DNA from: Varroa destructor
Taxonomy: Eukaryota > Arthropoda > Arachnida > Mesostigmata > Varroidae
Direction of reading: 5' to 3'
Length of the DNA stretch: 64,000 bases
Assembly (NCBI RefSeq): GCF_002443255.2
Contig: NW_019211460.1
Span: 29,732,481 to 29,796,480 of the forward strand
Shown here: positions 14,201 to 24,700 of the stretch, piece after piece
How positions within the stretch are numbered: the first letter of the stretch is position 1
Layout: every line of letters starts with the position of its first letter
Translations under genes and position numbers: made by a program
The notes under the pieces: generated by a model
Databases searched by the model: none
What the model was told of the DNA's origin: nothing
The model's input: the letters and a program-made list of their open reading frames with translations, nothing else

Positions 14201-14906
14201 AAAACTGACTTCGAAGCATTGGCAGTACTTTCCTGCATCTTACTACCTTCAAAAAATAGACGGCTTCCGTACTTCTACCAGGCAAGTTTTGCTTCAGGTT
14301 AATGCTCGGCGATATCGTTATGCCTGATTGTTTCCAAAATCTTGTCCTACAGCTACGTTCTCCAAAAGGTATAGGAATGACGATGCTGACCTATTATAAA
14401 CGGGCGTCAAGGACATACAAATAATTCTTATGATTTATCGATTTTACCTAAGCGCGTTCTTGTATACGTGATTTAGATATTCTTCATCGAGATTTAGGAT
14501 TGTTAGAACACAGGATGCTTGAAAAGAGAGGACACATGGGATAAAATGCTACTTTGCGTGAGCTATGTTAGTACGGTGAGGTGTTTTTAGTAGTCCCGTA
14601 TGACAATCTCACTTTTGGTTGAACCATTGCGGCTTTTAAGGGTACTATTATACAGAAGTTAAGTAACTCATTGGTCTACCGTCACTGCAGTTTGGAACTA
14701 GGCGTCAATTCACAGCGGTAATGTAAATGTTTGCTCCTGAACTACAGCTGTTCGAAGATAACCATGTTGCACGCAAAACATCCTGTCCGAACACACAAGA
14801 AGCAGCTAGCTTATTTTAAACTTATTCTGTTTAGGAACGATAATATATACCTGTAATAGCTTATAACCCTGCTTTCTTTCATGTTTTTATTTGGCCTGAC
14901 ACACAG

Positions 14907-15516
14907 ATGCAAATTGGTGAATGTCCCGTAGTAATGTCTCCAGTTAATCCTTGCGTGATGGCACGGAGGGCACCTCCCGAAACCGCCCCCGAAGACCGCA
15001 ATTACCTGCAAACGGCTCTCGAACACTTCGATCGAGCCGCGGAAGATGATCAGGTGGCATTTGTTGAGAAACTGCTTTTAATGATGAGCCACGCCCAGCA
15101 TTCGCGCGTTAGTTCAACCTTGATTCCTATGTTGCAACGAGACTTTATCAGTCTGCTACCGAAGAAAGGTCTTGATCATCTTGCTGAAATCATTCTGTCA
15201 TATCTCGATGTACAATCGTTAGCGAACGCTCAATGTGTCTCGAGAGAATGGTACCGAGTAATAGCTGAAGGTATGCTATGGAAGAAGCTTATCGAACGGC
15301 AGGTTCGTATCGACCCACTATGGCGAGGTCTGGCAGAACGTCGGGGCTGGATGCAGTATCTGTTTAAGCCGGCGCCGGGTAAGCCTCATCCAGGACACAT
15401 GTTCTATCGCAAACTCTATCCCAGCGTGGTTACAGATATCAAAGCGATTGAAGACAACTGGAAAACTGGCCGACCTAACCTCCAGAAGATCAATTGTCGA
15501 AGCGAAAACTCCAAAG
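14907..15516 (+). CDS. slmb: slmb coding exon 1 of those visible: N-terminus, dimerisation domain, F-box, linker
   Basis: This exon encodes residues 1-203 plus one base of Gly204. It ends AAA G before a GTTAGT donor; the phase-1 junction with the next exon restores [11 protein letters not shown], the known family sequence. The first 35 residues ([10 protein letters not shown]... to about EDRNY) are poorly conserved in the family. The bases before the ATG read cctgacacacag, preceded by a T-rich stretch (ctttctttcatgttttt), which is a credible splice acceptor. Translation could therefore begin in an upstream exon I cannot identify, or at internal Met10 or Met18. Confidence 0.93.
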
Positions 15517-18500
15517 GTTAGTAGAGTTGATAGTTTGCTAAACTGTCTTATGCGCGATAGATAAATGAATGAGCCGGCGAGTGACAACAGAATATCCTAG
15601 CAGGCCGCCTACATTGGATTACGTAAGAACACGTAAATAGCCCTGGACGGATTTTTTGTCGAGCAGGAAGGGCTTCATTAAGAATTTCAAAGCGAAAACA
15701 TAGCTGGATGTGTGAGGAACGCTGGCTTAATATGGAAAAGACGACGTGGATACAGAGATCATGCTGTCTCCTCCGGTGTTAATCTCTATCTTTCGAGTGT
15801 CGAGTTGTCGTTGAACAAAAATGGTACAATTGATTAAAAATTACAGTGAAATGGTAAAACAGATCGCAGTTGTAAACATAATGCTCTTTCGATCCACCGG
15901 GTATTTTGGCAGAACGTAAAAAACATTAGCTAGCTAATCCGTGGATATCATACCAGATGCTTGGAGCAGCGCCCGGTAACCATAACGCATATATTATGCC
16001 AAAAAAAAGTACGAGATATTCTACAGGGTCTATTTCTATATTAACAGCAATTAAAAGAAAAAAAAGGCTGAAAAGTATTACATAGCTTCATTTTGTTCTA
16101 TTCAAAGTGAGAATTCACTATCTTGGTTTACTGTCTTGATTAATCAATGGCCCACCCCCGTAAACTAATCTAATAATACCTTACTATCGTATTCCAAAGG
16201 TCATACACAGAAACCCCAAAGTGAGAGTAGTCGGTTGGCTTTAGCTGTCATTCAGGAAACGCGAAAAGAGGACGAAAACATCCTTAGCATCGAGTATCGC
16301 GTGTTTTTTGTCGATGTCGAGTATACGTCATGGTTAAGGATCGCTAATTCGATCCTGTTGTAATGTCAACAGACGATCGGGCTAAAAATATACTACTTCT
16401 CGAGTACTGATTGCATGCAGAAGTACTACATTATTACGTTTCACAAATTAAGCTTATTTCATCATTTAATTAGCCCCGTTAACGTTGCGCAGATACTTCT
16501 AGATTTTCTAATAAAAGTTCAAGTGATTCCCCTTTATGAAAAGAGTCGGCAGTTAATCTTTAATAACTAGTTTGAGATGTATAATATTAAGGGAAGAGGT
16601 TTTCTTTTCCATGTCCACTGCTGAATTGACTTCCAGCACCCGGAAAACTTCTATAATTTGATTTTATTTGTTGATCATATTCGTTGTATACCGTGCGTCT
16701 TTTTCCGTTATAGCCACGATCTTAGTCTTTTTGTGACGGATAGCTCGATTGCTAAATGAACACCAGTGAACTGGTACATCGAATATGTATAGGTTGTTTC
16801 TTAGATAAAACCCAATAAAATCAAGTTACTCCTTAGCCTAACTTCGCAGCTTCCTACTAGTGACGTATGTAACCGTGGCACGTCTATTTTCAGGAGTGTA
16901 CTGTCTGCAGTACGATGACAACAAGATCGTTTCTGGGCTCCGGGACAATACGCTTAAGATGTGGGATCGCAAGACCTTAAAATGTACACACGTGCTGCAG
17001 GGACACACCGGCAGCGTTCTATGCCTGCAGTATGATGACCAGGTTATCATTTCAGGCTCATCCGACTCTACCGTAAAAGTTCGTTTCACTTAGGAAGTAT
17101 ATAAAATTGTTTAGTGCTTGCTTTCTCTCGCAAAAATATTCATAAGAACCGAAGAACTTTTAGACCCGTTAGAATATTAAACTCATCTTCAATTTTTTTG
17201 TAGTTCGCCTTCACAGAGCGCGTGTCGATACTGGGATTCATGGAAGCTATTAATTCTTCCTCAGAACGGCCGTTTCTTTCTCCAGATTCACTTTAGGTAG
17301 TTTCGGATAGCCTGTGTTATCAGTACAATATTTTCTTTCTGACTTTCCTCGGTATATAGGTGCTGTTGGGCCGTTCACCTAAGTTACTCATAAATGGAAA
17401 GCTTTCCCATTTTATTTAATTTTATTCTTTCTTGTAACTATACTATCAACCCTTTTTTGAACAGAATTTTGCCACAACTACGGTCCGGGTGCAGTTGCTT
17501 ATATGGAGGCCGGTTTTTGCCTGTTTTGCTCAAGCCTAGCAATGTATAGTATAAAAGCCGTATAACAGTCATGATCAGCCTCATTCAATGTCACCATTGC
17601 GACCTAGTCACCTCCATGAGTCATTCTCGTACTCCTTTTTTGTGGTTTAGTTACGTCTTTCGTGTCAGCATACAAACCGACCTTCTGTCCTTTTGGTGTC
17701 TGCCCTAGGTGCTTCTGCCCTAGGAAACACGCCTACACGAGTTAGCATTGGCTTGACTACGCATCTCAGTGGATAATTTTGAATAGATACCATACATGCT
17801 TGGCCCAGCATAGTAGAAATTACCGTGGCCCCGTGCTATAGACCCTACTTGGTACTCTAGCGTCCCGAGGCCTACGTAGAATTACGACTATGTTGCTGCT
17901 ACTCAAGAAGGAATTATTGCCTGCCTCAATACTGTGTTGTACCTATCGTTGTTAAATTTGGAACTAGGAGTGGGGGCGATTCGCTTCTGCTATAGGCGAA
18001 TCTCATTCGTGATTTCATTCATTTAAAGTACATAATGGATTGGAATTACAAAAGTAGCCTGTGGGTGGTAGATATTAGAAAATAGTGGGTATTTTCCTGG
18101 CTGACCGACAGGTTTTTTTTTGGCATAGTACGAGAGACGATCTTACGCGAGGTGTATAAGGCATGTATACGGAAATAATAGAAAAGTTCAATTTTGAGAT
18201 GACTTTGTTTTGAATTAGACGAACGAAAAAGTCAAGTTCAAAACAACAAACAACGAAGAAGTTCTTTTTTTCTATGTCTACTGTGTTGGACTTGACTTCA
18301 AAACGCTCGGTCAGCTAATAACCTTGTTTTTTTTATATTGGAAATTAATATGAGTCTGCTTAGAATGTTTCACCTAGTCAAAATAAACAAGCTCTTGTGT
18401 TTCTCGGTGAATTTCATTCTTACGAATCTGCTTTTGTCGTTATATTTGTTGCTTTAATTTACATAGGTGTGGGACGTGAAAACTGGAGAGCTAGTGAACA

Positions 18501-20354
18501 CATTGATACACCACTGTGAGGCGGTTTTACATCTGCGTTTTACCAACGGCATGATGGTAACGTGTTCAAAGGACCGCTCAATTGCTGTGTGGGACCTCAC
18601 TTCACCAAGGGACATTGCGCTTCGTCGGGTCCTTGTCGGTCACCGGGCAGCCGTCAATGTTGTTGATTTCGACGAGCGTTATATTGTTTCCGCGTCAGGT
18701 GATCGCACAATTAAAGTAAGTTCATAGAAAATTATGGCGGAGGTAGCCAGATTATTGAAAGGCAGGCTATTCCCAACGTTTAGTATGGTTAGATATTATA
18801 TGACGAGTCACCTTGATTCAGCAAAAAAGGTGGCAAGGAGAAGCTATGCTACTTATGTGTTTCAGTATATTTCAGAGGAACACATAACACGAGACTCTAT
18901 TATACAAATTATAACCATTACGATTATAGAAATCAGAAGCACATATTTAGCGTGATGTGAATAATTGTAAAGTTCGGAAAAGCGACGACATCCTCTTAAT
19001 CTTATCGTAATTATCGATTCCCCAGGTCTGGAACACCTCATCGTGTGAATTTGTGCGCACGTTGAATGGTCATCGACGAGGAATCGCTTGTCTTCAGTAT
19101 CGTGAACGTTTGGTTGTCAGCGGGTCCTCCGACAACACGATACGGCTCTGGGATATCGAGTTCGGTACATGCCTTCGTGTTCTTGAGGGACACGAAGAGC
19201 TTGTGCGATGCATACGGTTTGATTCGAAGCGAATCGTTTCAGGTGCCTACGACGGGAAGATCAAGGTAACTGACCACTAAGCGGTGCACGAATTGACAAC
19301 CATGAAAAGGTTCATTGTGATATACGAATTACAATAAACCTTTTCATAGTTTAGGCTGCAGAACATACATTATGGCTTCGTAGGGAGAATAGTTTCCGAC
19401 TGACTGACAGTCAGTTAAGCTTGTTAGATTAGGTGCCACGGTAGCCGCCAGTCGTCACGTCGATGTTTTATAATATATTATATTATATTTTCATATTCTG
19501 TCTGAAACTACATAACCAAAAGGAGTTCCTTCGCGTACTCCGCGCTTTTTTTTTATAATATTAATAATAACAATATTATACTTCCGCAAGTACTAAACAT
19601 TTTTATTATGGCAGAAATAAACAGTACTGGTATTGGAGGGGCTGATTTTATGAGTTACGTTTTGCAATAGGTGTGGGACCTGAATGCCGCGTTAGATCAT
19701 CGTGCACCAGCTGCTCAACTCTGCGTCCGCACACTTATCGTAAGTTTTGCTTTCCTTTTGGTCAGGATCATTAACACCATCATAATCATCGGAACGATAT
19801 TTTTGTTATAAAAGCTTCTATAAAAATAGTGTAAGAGAGCTAAAGGTTCAAACTCTAGCAGAGGAAAGTTGTTTTTGCTTTTTACGTCCACTAATCGTTT
19901 AAGCTTTTTGAGATTGCCTGTAAATTATTTTGTCGTCACTTTAAATAATTAAATCGCGTCAAAACTAACTTCTAAATTGAGAGATTCCACTCTAACCAAA
20001 CTAACAGAACTGGCTTTCGCGGCCGGCCTGGGTTGTCTGTCGTTTCTACAGGAACACACTGGTCGGGTTTTCCGACTGCAGTTCGATGAGTTCCAGATCG
20101 TTTCTTCATCACACGACGACTCCATCCTTATCTGGGACTTCCTCAATGTTGATCAACCGCCGCCCGGGTCTCCGCTTGCACCGCAGGCTACTCAGGGCGG
20201 AGCCCCTGGTGGAGCAGGACCGTCGATGGCAAATCCGGCTGCTCCTGGCGCAGTTGGCGGGGGTGGAGGCTCTTCTGACAATGAATCGAACCCTGATTCG
20301 CCCCGAAGAAACTTCCCATTTCCCGCGCCAGTCGGGAAAGCTGTCCGTGATTGA
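14907..20354 (+). CDS. slmb: Slimb / beta-TrCP: F-box and WD-repeat substrate receptor of SCF ubiquitin ligase (six coding exons)
   Basis: The joined exons 14907-15516, 16894-17078, 18467-18715, 19026-19265, 19671-19739 and 20052-20354 encode 551 residues without a frame break. Residues 40-82 match the beta-TrCP dimerisation domain, and 74-131 are the F-box that binds Skp1 ([29 protein letters not shown]). A helical linker with [11 protein letters not shown] follows. Residues 204-483 form seven WD blades, with SGLRDN in blade 1 and [12 protein letters not shown] in blade 5. Family knowledge: the protein recruits substrates phosphorylated on the DSGxxS degron, such as beta-catenin/Armadillo and IkappaB, to the SCF complex in cytoplasm and nucleus. 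The length fits the family (about 510-605 residues). All introns are GT-AG. The ATG at 14907 directly follows an AG and a pyrimidine-rich stretch, and its frame is open upstream only to a stop at 14841, so an additional 5' exon is likely. The Gly/Pro/Ala-rich tail is unusual. Confidence 0.96.
15517..16893 (+). other. slmb: slmb intron 1
   Basis: The 1,377-base phase-1 intron has a GTTAGT donor and a TTTTCAG acceptor. It is AT-rich, and I see no coding sequence or structured RNA in it. Confidence 0.9.
16894..17078 (+). CDS. slmb: slmb coding exon 2: WD blades 1 and 2
   Basis: The exon follows the acceptor cgtctattttcag and encodes Gly204 (completed) to Lys265, including [18 protein letters not shown] and [15 protein letters not shown]. 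The arginine of SGLRDN lies on the degron-binding face in the human structure. The exon must end after STVK, because the next exon supplies VWD. The donor is then GTTCGT, a weak match to consensus. Using the upstream GTAAAA would stay in frame but delete Val-Lys from a conserved WD strand. Confidence 0.94.
17079..18466 (+). other. slmb: slmb intron 2
   Basis: The 1,388-base phase-0 intron has the weak donor GTTCGT and a TACATAG acceptor. Near 17.70 kb it holds a short direct repeat of tctgccctagg. Nothing else is recognisable. Confidence 0.88.
18467..18715 (+). CDS. slmb: slmb coding exon 3: end of blade 2, blade 3, most of blade 4
   Basis: Acceptor tttacatag and donor GTAAGT bound an 83-codon, phase 0-0 exon. 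It begins [20 protein letters not shown] and ends SASGDRTIK. Blade 3 ([22 protein letters not shown]) and blade 4 ([11 protein letters not shown]) are almost identical to the human and fly proteins as I remember them. Confidence 0.97.
18716..19025 (+). other. slmb: slmb intron 3
   Basis: A 310-base phase-0 intron with a consensus GTAAGT donor and CCCCAG acceptor. It contains no other recognisable feature. Confidence 0.92.
19026..19265 (+). CDS. slmb: slmb coding exon 4: end of blade 4, blade 5, most of blade 6
   Basis: The exon starts after cgattccccag with [16 protein letters not shown] and ends GAYDGKIK before GTAACT. It is 80 codons, phase 0-0. Blade 5 ([25 protein letters not shown]) and blade 6 ([19 protein letters not shown]) are family-typical. 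Confidence 0.97.
19266..19670 (+). other. slmb: slmb intron 4
   Basis: A 405-base phase-0 intron, GTAACT to AATAG. It carries an inverted repeat at 19302-19347 (listed separately) and AT-rich tracts. Confidence 0.92.
19302..19347 (+). repeat. 17-bp inverted repeat with one mismatch, inside slmb intron 4
   Basis: atgaaaaggttcattgt (19302-19318) faces acaataaaccttttcat (19331-19347) across a 12-base loop. The single mismatch would be a C-A opposition in RNA. It lies 36 bases after the end of exon 4. Confidence 0.85.
19671..19739 (+). CDS. slmb: slmb coding exon 5: end of blade 6 and inter-blade loop (23 codons)
   Basis: This short exon lies between acceptor ttttgcaatag and donor GTAAGT and encodes [20 protein letters not shown] plus Thr-Leu-Ile. 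It aligns without gaps to the [23 protein letters not shown] region of human beta-TrCP (recalled). It is too short to stand out as an open reading frame and is supported by splice sites, phase and alignment. Confidence 0.95.
19740..20051 (+). other. slmb: slmb intron 5
   Basis: A 312-base phase-0 intron, GTAAGT to TCTACAG. Blade 7 can also be read from further upstream in the same open frame, but the residues before Glu452 do not match the family, so the acceptor at 20051 is preferred. Confidence 0.92.
20052..20354 (+). CDS. slmb: slmb terminal coding exon: blade 7 and divergent Gly/Pro/Ala-rich tail
   Basis: After acceptor gtcgtttctacag the exon encodes [20 protein letters not shown] and the rest of blade 7 to IWDFLN (residue 483), then a 68-residue tail to TGA. 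The tail is rich in Pro, Gly and Ala, has a run of five glycines, an acidic/serine patch ([11 protein letters not shown]) and a basic end (PRR, VGKAVRD). Human and fly tails after FLN are shorter and unrelated (recalled), so the tail is lineage-specific and probably disordered. Confidence 0.95.
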   Translation, partial: EHTGRVFRLQFDEFQIVSSSHDDSILIWDFLNVDQPPPGSPLAPQATQGGAPGGAGPSMANPAAPGAVGGGGGSSDNESNPDSPRRNFPFPAPVGKAVRD

Positions 20355-21700
20355 ACGACAAACCTGATCAACTATTAAAGTGGATGCCTGGATTGGCACA
20401 ATCTGAAGCGTGCTTGCTGACGCAATAACAATTAAGCAAAGTGTGAAATGGGCAAGACGAAGACAAATGACGACTAGACGACTACGTCGAAGACGATGAA
20501 CAGTTGCGTCCACATGGATTTGTCATAATTTTCCCTCCTTCCGTTAACCTGTTTTGGCCGAAAGGTATCAAGATATTACGTGTCATAATAGCCGCCCACG
20601 TACCAACATTCTCCAATCCAGCTGGACCGTCTTGACCTAGTCACGCAACATCGCCGTACGAAAGTCGCAAGAAAATGTCTAACCGCCAGCTTTGGCCTCA
20701 AATTTGAAATTGTTGTTGCTAGCTGTTCGGTTGTCTAACAACATACCGATTAAATGGGAAGACACTATGAATCAGTATATCTAAACAATCAACACAACCG
20801 GACGCGCGCCTGTGCTCTTTAGGAAAGAAAGGAGGTACCAAGCAAAACGAAAAATCTGTTTTCGAGAACGAACATTTTTCTGGTTTTATCTGGGGTTTGA
20901 TCCGACCTATTGATCTTTAACGGTGTTATTACCAGTCGCGACGTCTTTGGCGTAAGCGGATTCGCCTAACCATCAATAGGATCCAAAGGCATGGCGGCAG
21001 ATATTGACGGGGTAGTAGATAGCCAACTGGGTGGCGTTAACCCTACCAGAGACTGGATCTGGGGACAGCAAGTCCAACAAATCTGACGCAGCCGAAAACA
21101 TAATACGAAAAAAACGGACACACAGATGTGCTAAGGGTTACGGGCAAAATGGGATAAACATCAGTCACGGCAAAGTTGTTTTTCGCGCGTGATTATATGA
21201 ATGTGTATGTGTTAAATAGATAGGCCGTACACTGGTTTTGGCCAATATATGTATATATAGCAGTAGAATAACAGATGTATTTAATAGACATACACGCATA
21301 TAGAATAATATACATATATTTGAAGTCCAGCCATGTTGGCTGTCGATCACCTAGACAGAGTCGGAATTGATCTCTGCCTCGATCCATTTCTGCTGCCTCT
21401 TCTAATCACTGGCTCTCTTCACTGGCTGTCGAATCGATTTTGTTTGCTTAACACACATACCTCTGTACAATTGATAGAGTACACAGTGGTTGAACGGAGC
21501 TGCTGATCGTATACTATAAGAACAAAATATTTTCTTGCACGAAGCACCTTGAGGGCAACAGGAAATGTAGTATGTTATGGAAGTAAACCATCGACGTGGC
21601 CGTGTCCTTTGTGACGAATCTTCATATCACTGTGCAATCTTATTAAAAGGTCGAGCTGCGAAGTGTTTCGAATAAATTCGGTTAATGTTAGGGCAGAGGT
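20355..21700 (+). other. slmb: Probable slmb 3' UTR
   Basis: Non-coding sequence follows the slmb stop. Candidate polyadenylation hexamers are ATTAAA at 20374-20379 (very close to the stop), ATTAAA at 20749-20754 and AATAAA at 21671-21676. The true end cannot be decided from sequence alone. The antisense open frame at 20109-20513 is a shadow of the G/C-rich tail exon. Confidence 0.4.
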
Positions 21701-24700
21701 GTAAAGAAACAAGACATGGATATATGATGTTAACACAAAAACACCATACAGTGATAAGCAAACCCACTAACAACAGTATGATATCGTTCACATCTATAAA
21801 TTGTTAGAGAGTAACATAATAATGGGCTGAATAGTTATACCTGTGTCATCGACGTAGAACACCCTCATGGCAATAACGACGATAACGAAACATGGCATGT
21901 TATAAGGAAAATCTGATATTCGTGTAAGTGATCGTCAAATCGGGTAAAGAAAAAACGGAAAATAGTTACGATCATAGTAAATACACGGCCACGTCCCACT
22001 GGCAGTTCGGTGGTGGACAGTTGTCGTATATAGAGGTAATCGTAGTGAAAATCAATACGAATAAATATGGAAGCAAAGCGTAAGGGCAAACGAAAACGGA
22101 GAAAAACAAACGCACTAGCGATTACGGGAAGGGAACATGACACTTGAAATGAAGTAAAAATACGTCGTATGTCGTATAGACGTTGACGGAGTACGTGAGG
22201 CAATGTAAGAACTCAAAAGGGGCTTAGATTTATCTGAGAAACAAACTTGAATTTTCTAATTTTACGCTGATAACGATCGTAATAAGGATGCTTGAATTAC
22301 ATCCGCAAATACCTTTCTTTGTTGAACTCCAACGAAATCCTTGCTGAAAGTATGTAGAGCGGCTTTTCGCATTTTCACATTGTCGCGTGGTTATGCATCT
22401 ACATTTATTTGAATTTATGAGTAGAAATGGTTCTAAGCGGGCCAGATCAACATACCAGGGTTAAGCAGAAGTTATACTAATATAAAGCTAGTGAGTAAAG
22501 TGATATGGGAAGTTATAACTGCCTAGGAGGAGGAAAACTAGATGATGAACGATAATCCCCAGCCTATAGATATATATGAGCACTTGAGCAGAAAACATGT
22601 ATAAAAGTGCATATGTAGAAGCAGCGATGCATATTTAACGAAAGTAGTCATTAAGTATATATATACACTTTTCTTTTTTCCTCTACATATTTTTTTTATA
22701 TGTACCTATATATATTTACTTGAAAAAGAGAGCGAGAGAAAGCAACAACAGAAAGGCAAAGTTCCTGGCTAACTGTGTTTGCCGGCGACGCAGAAATCTT
22801 GCTCATCCGGAAAACGACAGAGAATAACACATATGTGAAGTCCAAGAAGACTTCTAAAGATGAAAAACAGAAAATATTAAGAAAAAAGAAAAAATATTAA
22901 GACGTAAATAGTAATGGCGAAGAAGTTTGTAATGGACGTGACGAAGCTACAAACATACGATTATTATTTACTAGTTACTCTTTCTTCCCTTGGAACCTTG
23001 TGGATCTCCATTTTATAATGAGATTAGTATATATTAACAACGACGATCACTGAACACGGTATAGTCCTAAGTGATAACGACTCGTTTTTCCATCTTTTTC
23101 TTTTTTCTTTTTTATGTTAAGCAAACAGCCGGTGTTTACACCACTCCATTATCACTGTCTATCAGACGATTTCTCACGGGATATGTGACGGGGTATTAAG
23201 CGAAAAAAACAGGGCAGAAAACTTACGGTTCCAACGCAATCGATTATCCTGGATAGATTTACAACAGAACGTGGCCGTAAAAGAATTAAAGTTACGATTA
23301 AGCTGAAACAAATTAATAACAACCACTCTGTATGCGTCCGGCATGTGTTGGAAGACAAAATCATCGAAGGTAACATAGGCACGCACGGCAAAGACAATTG
23401 CCTGTGGCAGCAGATATATGATGGCTGTGATGTGGGAAGAGCAAGGTCGTCGATTTGTTCTTTGAAGATAATGCCTGGCAGATCTTTAATTGGGTTGAGT
23501 TCAAGTTTGTCTAGAGTGTTCGAGTATCCATTATGGAGTTAGCGTTAAGCACAGCAATCGCCGTTAGATGGTTCTTCTATTTTCTAGAGATACAGACAGA
23601 GAGAAACGAGCAGCATATAAGGGGATAGATCGCCGGCCATCAGCACAGCGTGTTTTAGGCAACGCAATCAGCCTGGATAGTCGGTTTTCATCACGACCAT
23701 AATGATTAATAATCATCATAAGAAAATAAGTAACAGAAGAAAGTGCGCATTTCATTCATTAGCAATTACGGTAGTGATGGCGCGACATGGTAACCTATCC
23801 CAGAAGCGGTGATATTCACACAAACACGTATAATATAACGTTTGACGGACGACCACGTCTGATAGTGTTTCAAGAAGAACGGCTGGATAAGCCATTATTA
23901 GGGATAGGCGAAACAAGGTAAGTAAAACAGGATAATGTAGCTACTGGACTGATGGATAGACAGAGTGAAACGTAAAGAGGGAGAAGAGGAAAAGTAGACG
24001 AAACCGATAGGGAAAGAAAGTTATTGAGAATGTGATAATTCCTTTGTATAACACGATCAATTTAACAGAGCGATATAGAGGTAGACGCCCGCATATACAT
24101 ACCGTCGTTAAGTAGCGAGTCACCAAAGCGAAAAACAAAACACTTCTAGCACGAGAACGACGATTGCGACTCGCGAGTTGCGCCCGATACCTTTAGCTCT
24201 GCGTCCACCGAATAATAGGGTTACGAATAGTCTGCCGACACCGACAGGCAGGTGTAGCTAAAATAACGCATTATCACCTTGTCTTTGTACTGTCACTGAG
24301 TAGTGGGACAACGACGTTGTCAAATTAAATATGCGGCATCAGAATCGACCGAGTAGCTGCTTTCTCAAGATAAGCTAAAATCGGGGGTAAGTTAAGCATG
24401 GCAGTTCACTGCTTGGCCAGCTGCCTTTCATTGGTACCTTGGCGTTCTATAGTTTATAGGTGGTGATGGTGAGCAAATCAGGTGTCGAGAGGCTAAGCGG
24501 TAAAACCTAAATGCTGGAGCTGCCGCTGACCTCGTGCGGCCCTGCCGTCCTTGTATAAACTGCAGCTTGCAAATATAAAATAAGTATAACAAGAAGAGCG
24601 TCAAAAGGCGGATCTTTAAAGCTAAACCAACTTTTCTTTCGAACTATTCTTTCCGTTTTCCAATATGGGCATGGGAAGGAATCAAACGTTGGAGGTTCGC

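Larger units (their letters stand above)
4124..14906. other. Long region upstream of slmb, no recognisable coding sequence
   Basis: It should contain the slmb promoter and any 5' exon, but I cannot place them. It holds the inverted repeats at 6835, 7592 and 14172, a 16-base tandem repeat at 10746 and a GT microsatellite at 13612. The longest frame (13392-13961, minus) runs through the microsatellite and is not convincing. Confidence 0.5.

Noticed and set aside
20109..20513. 134-codon antisense frame over the end of slmb
   Set aside because: It is a shadow of the GC-rich tail exon and matches no family.
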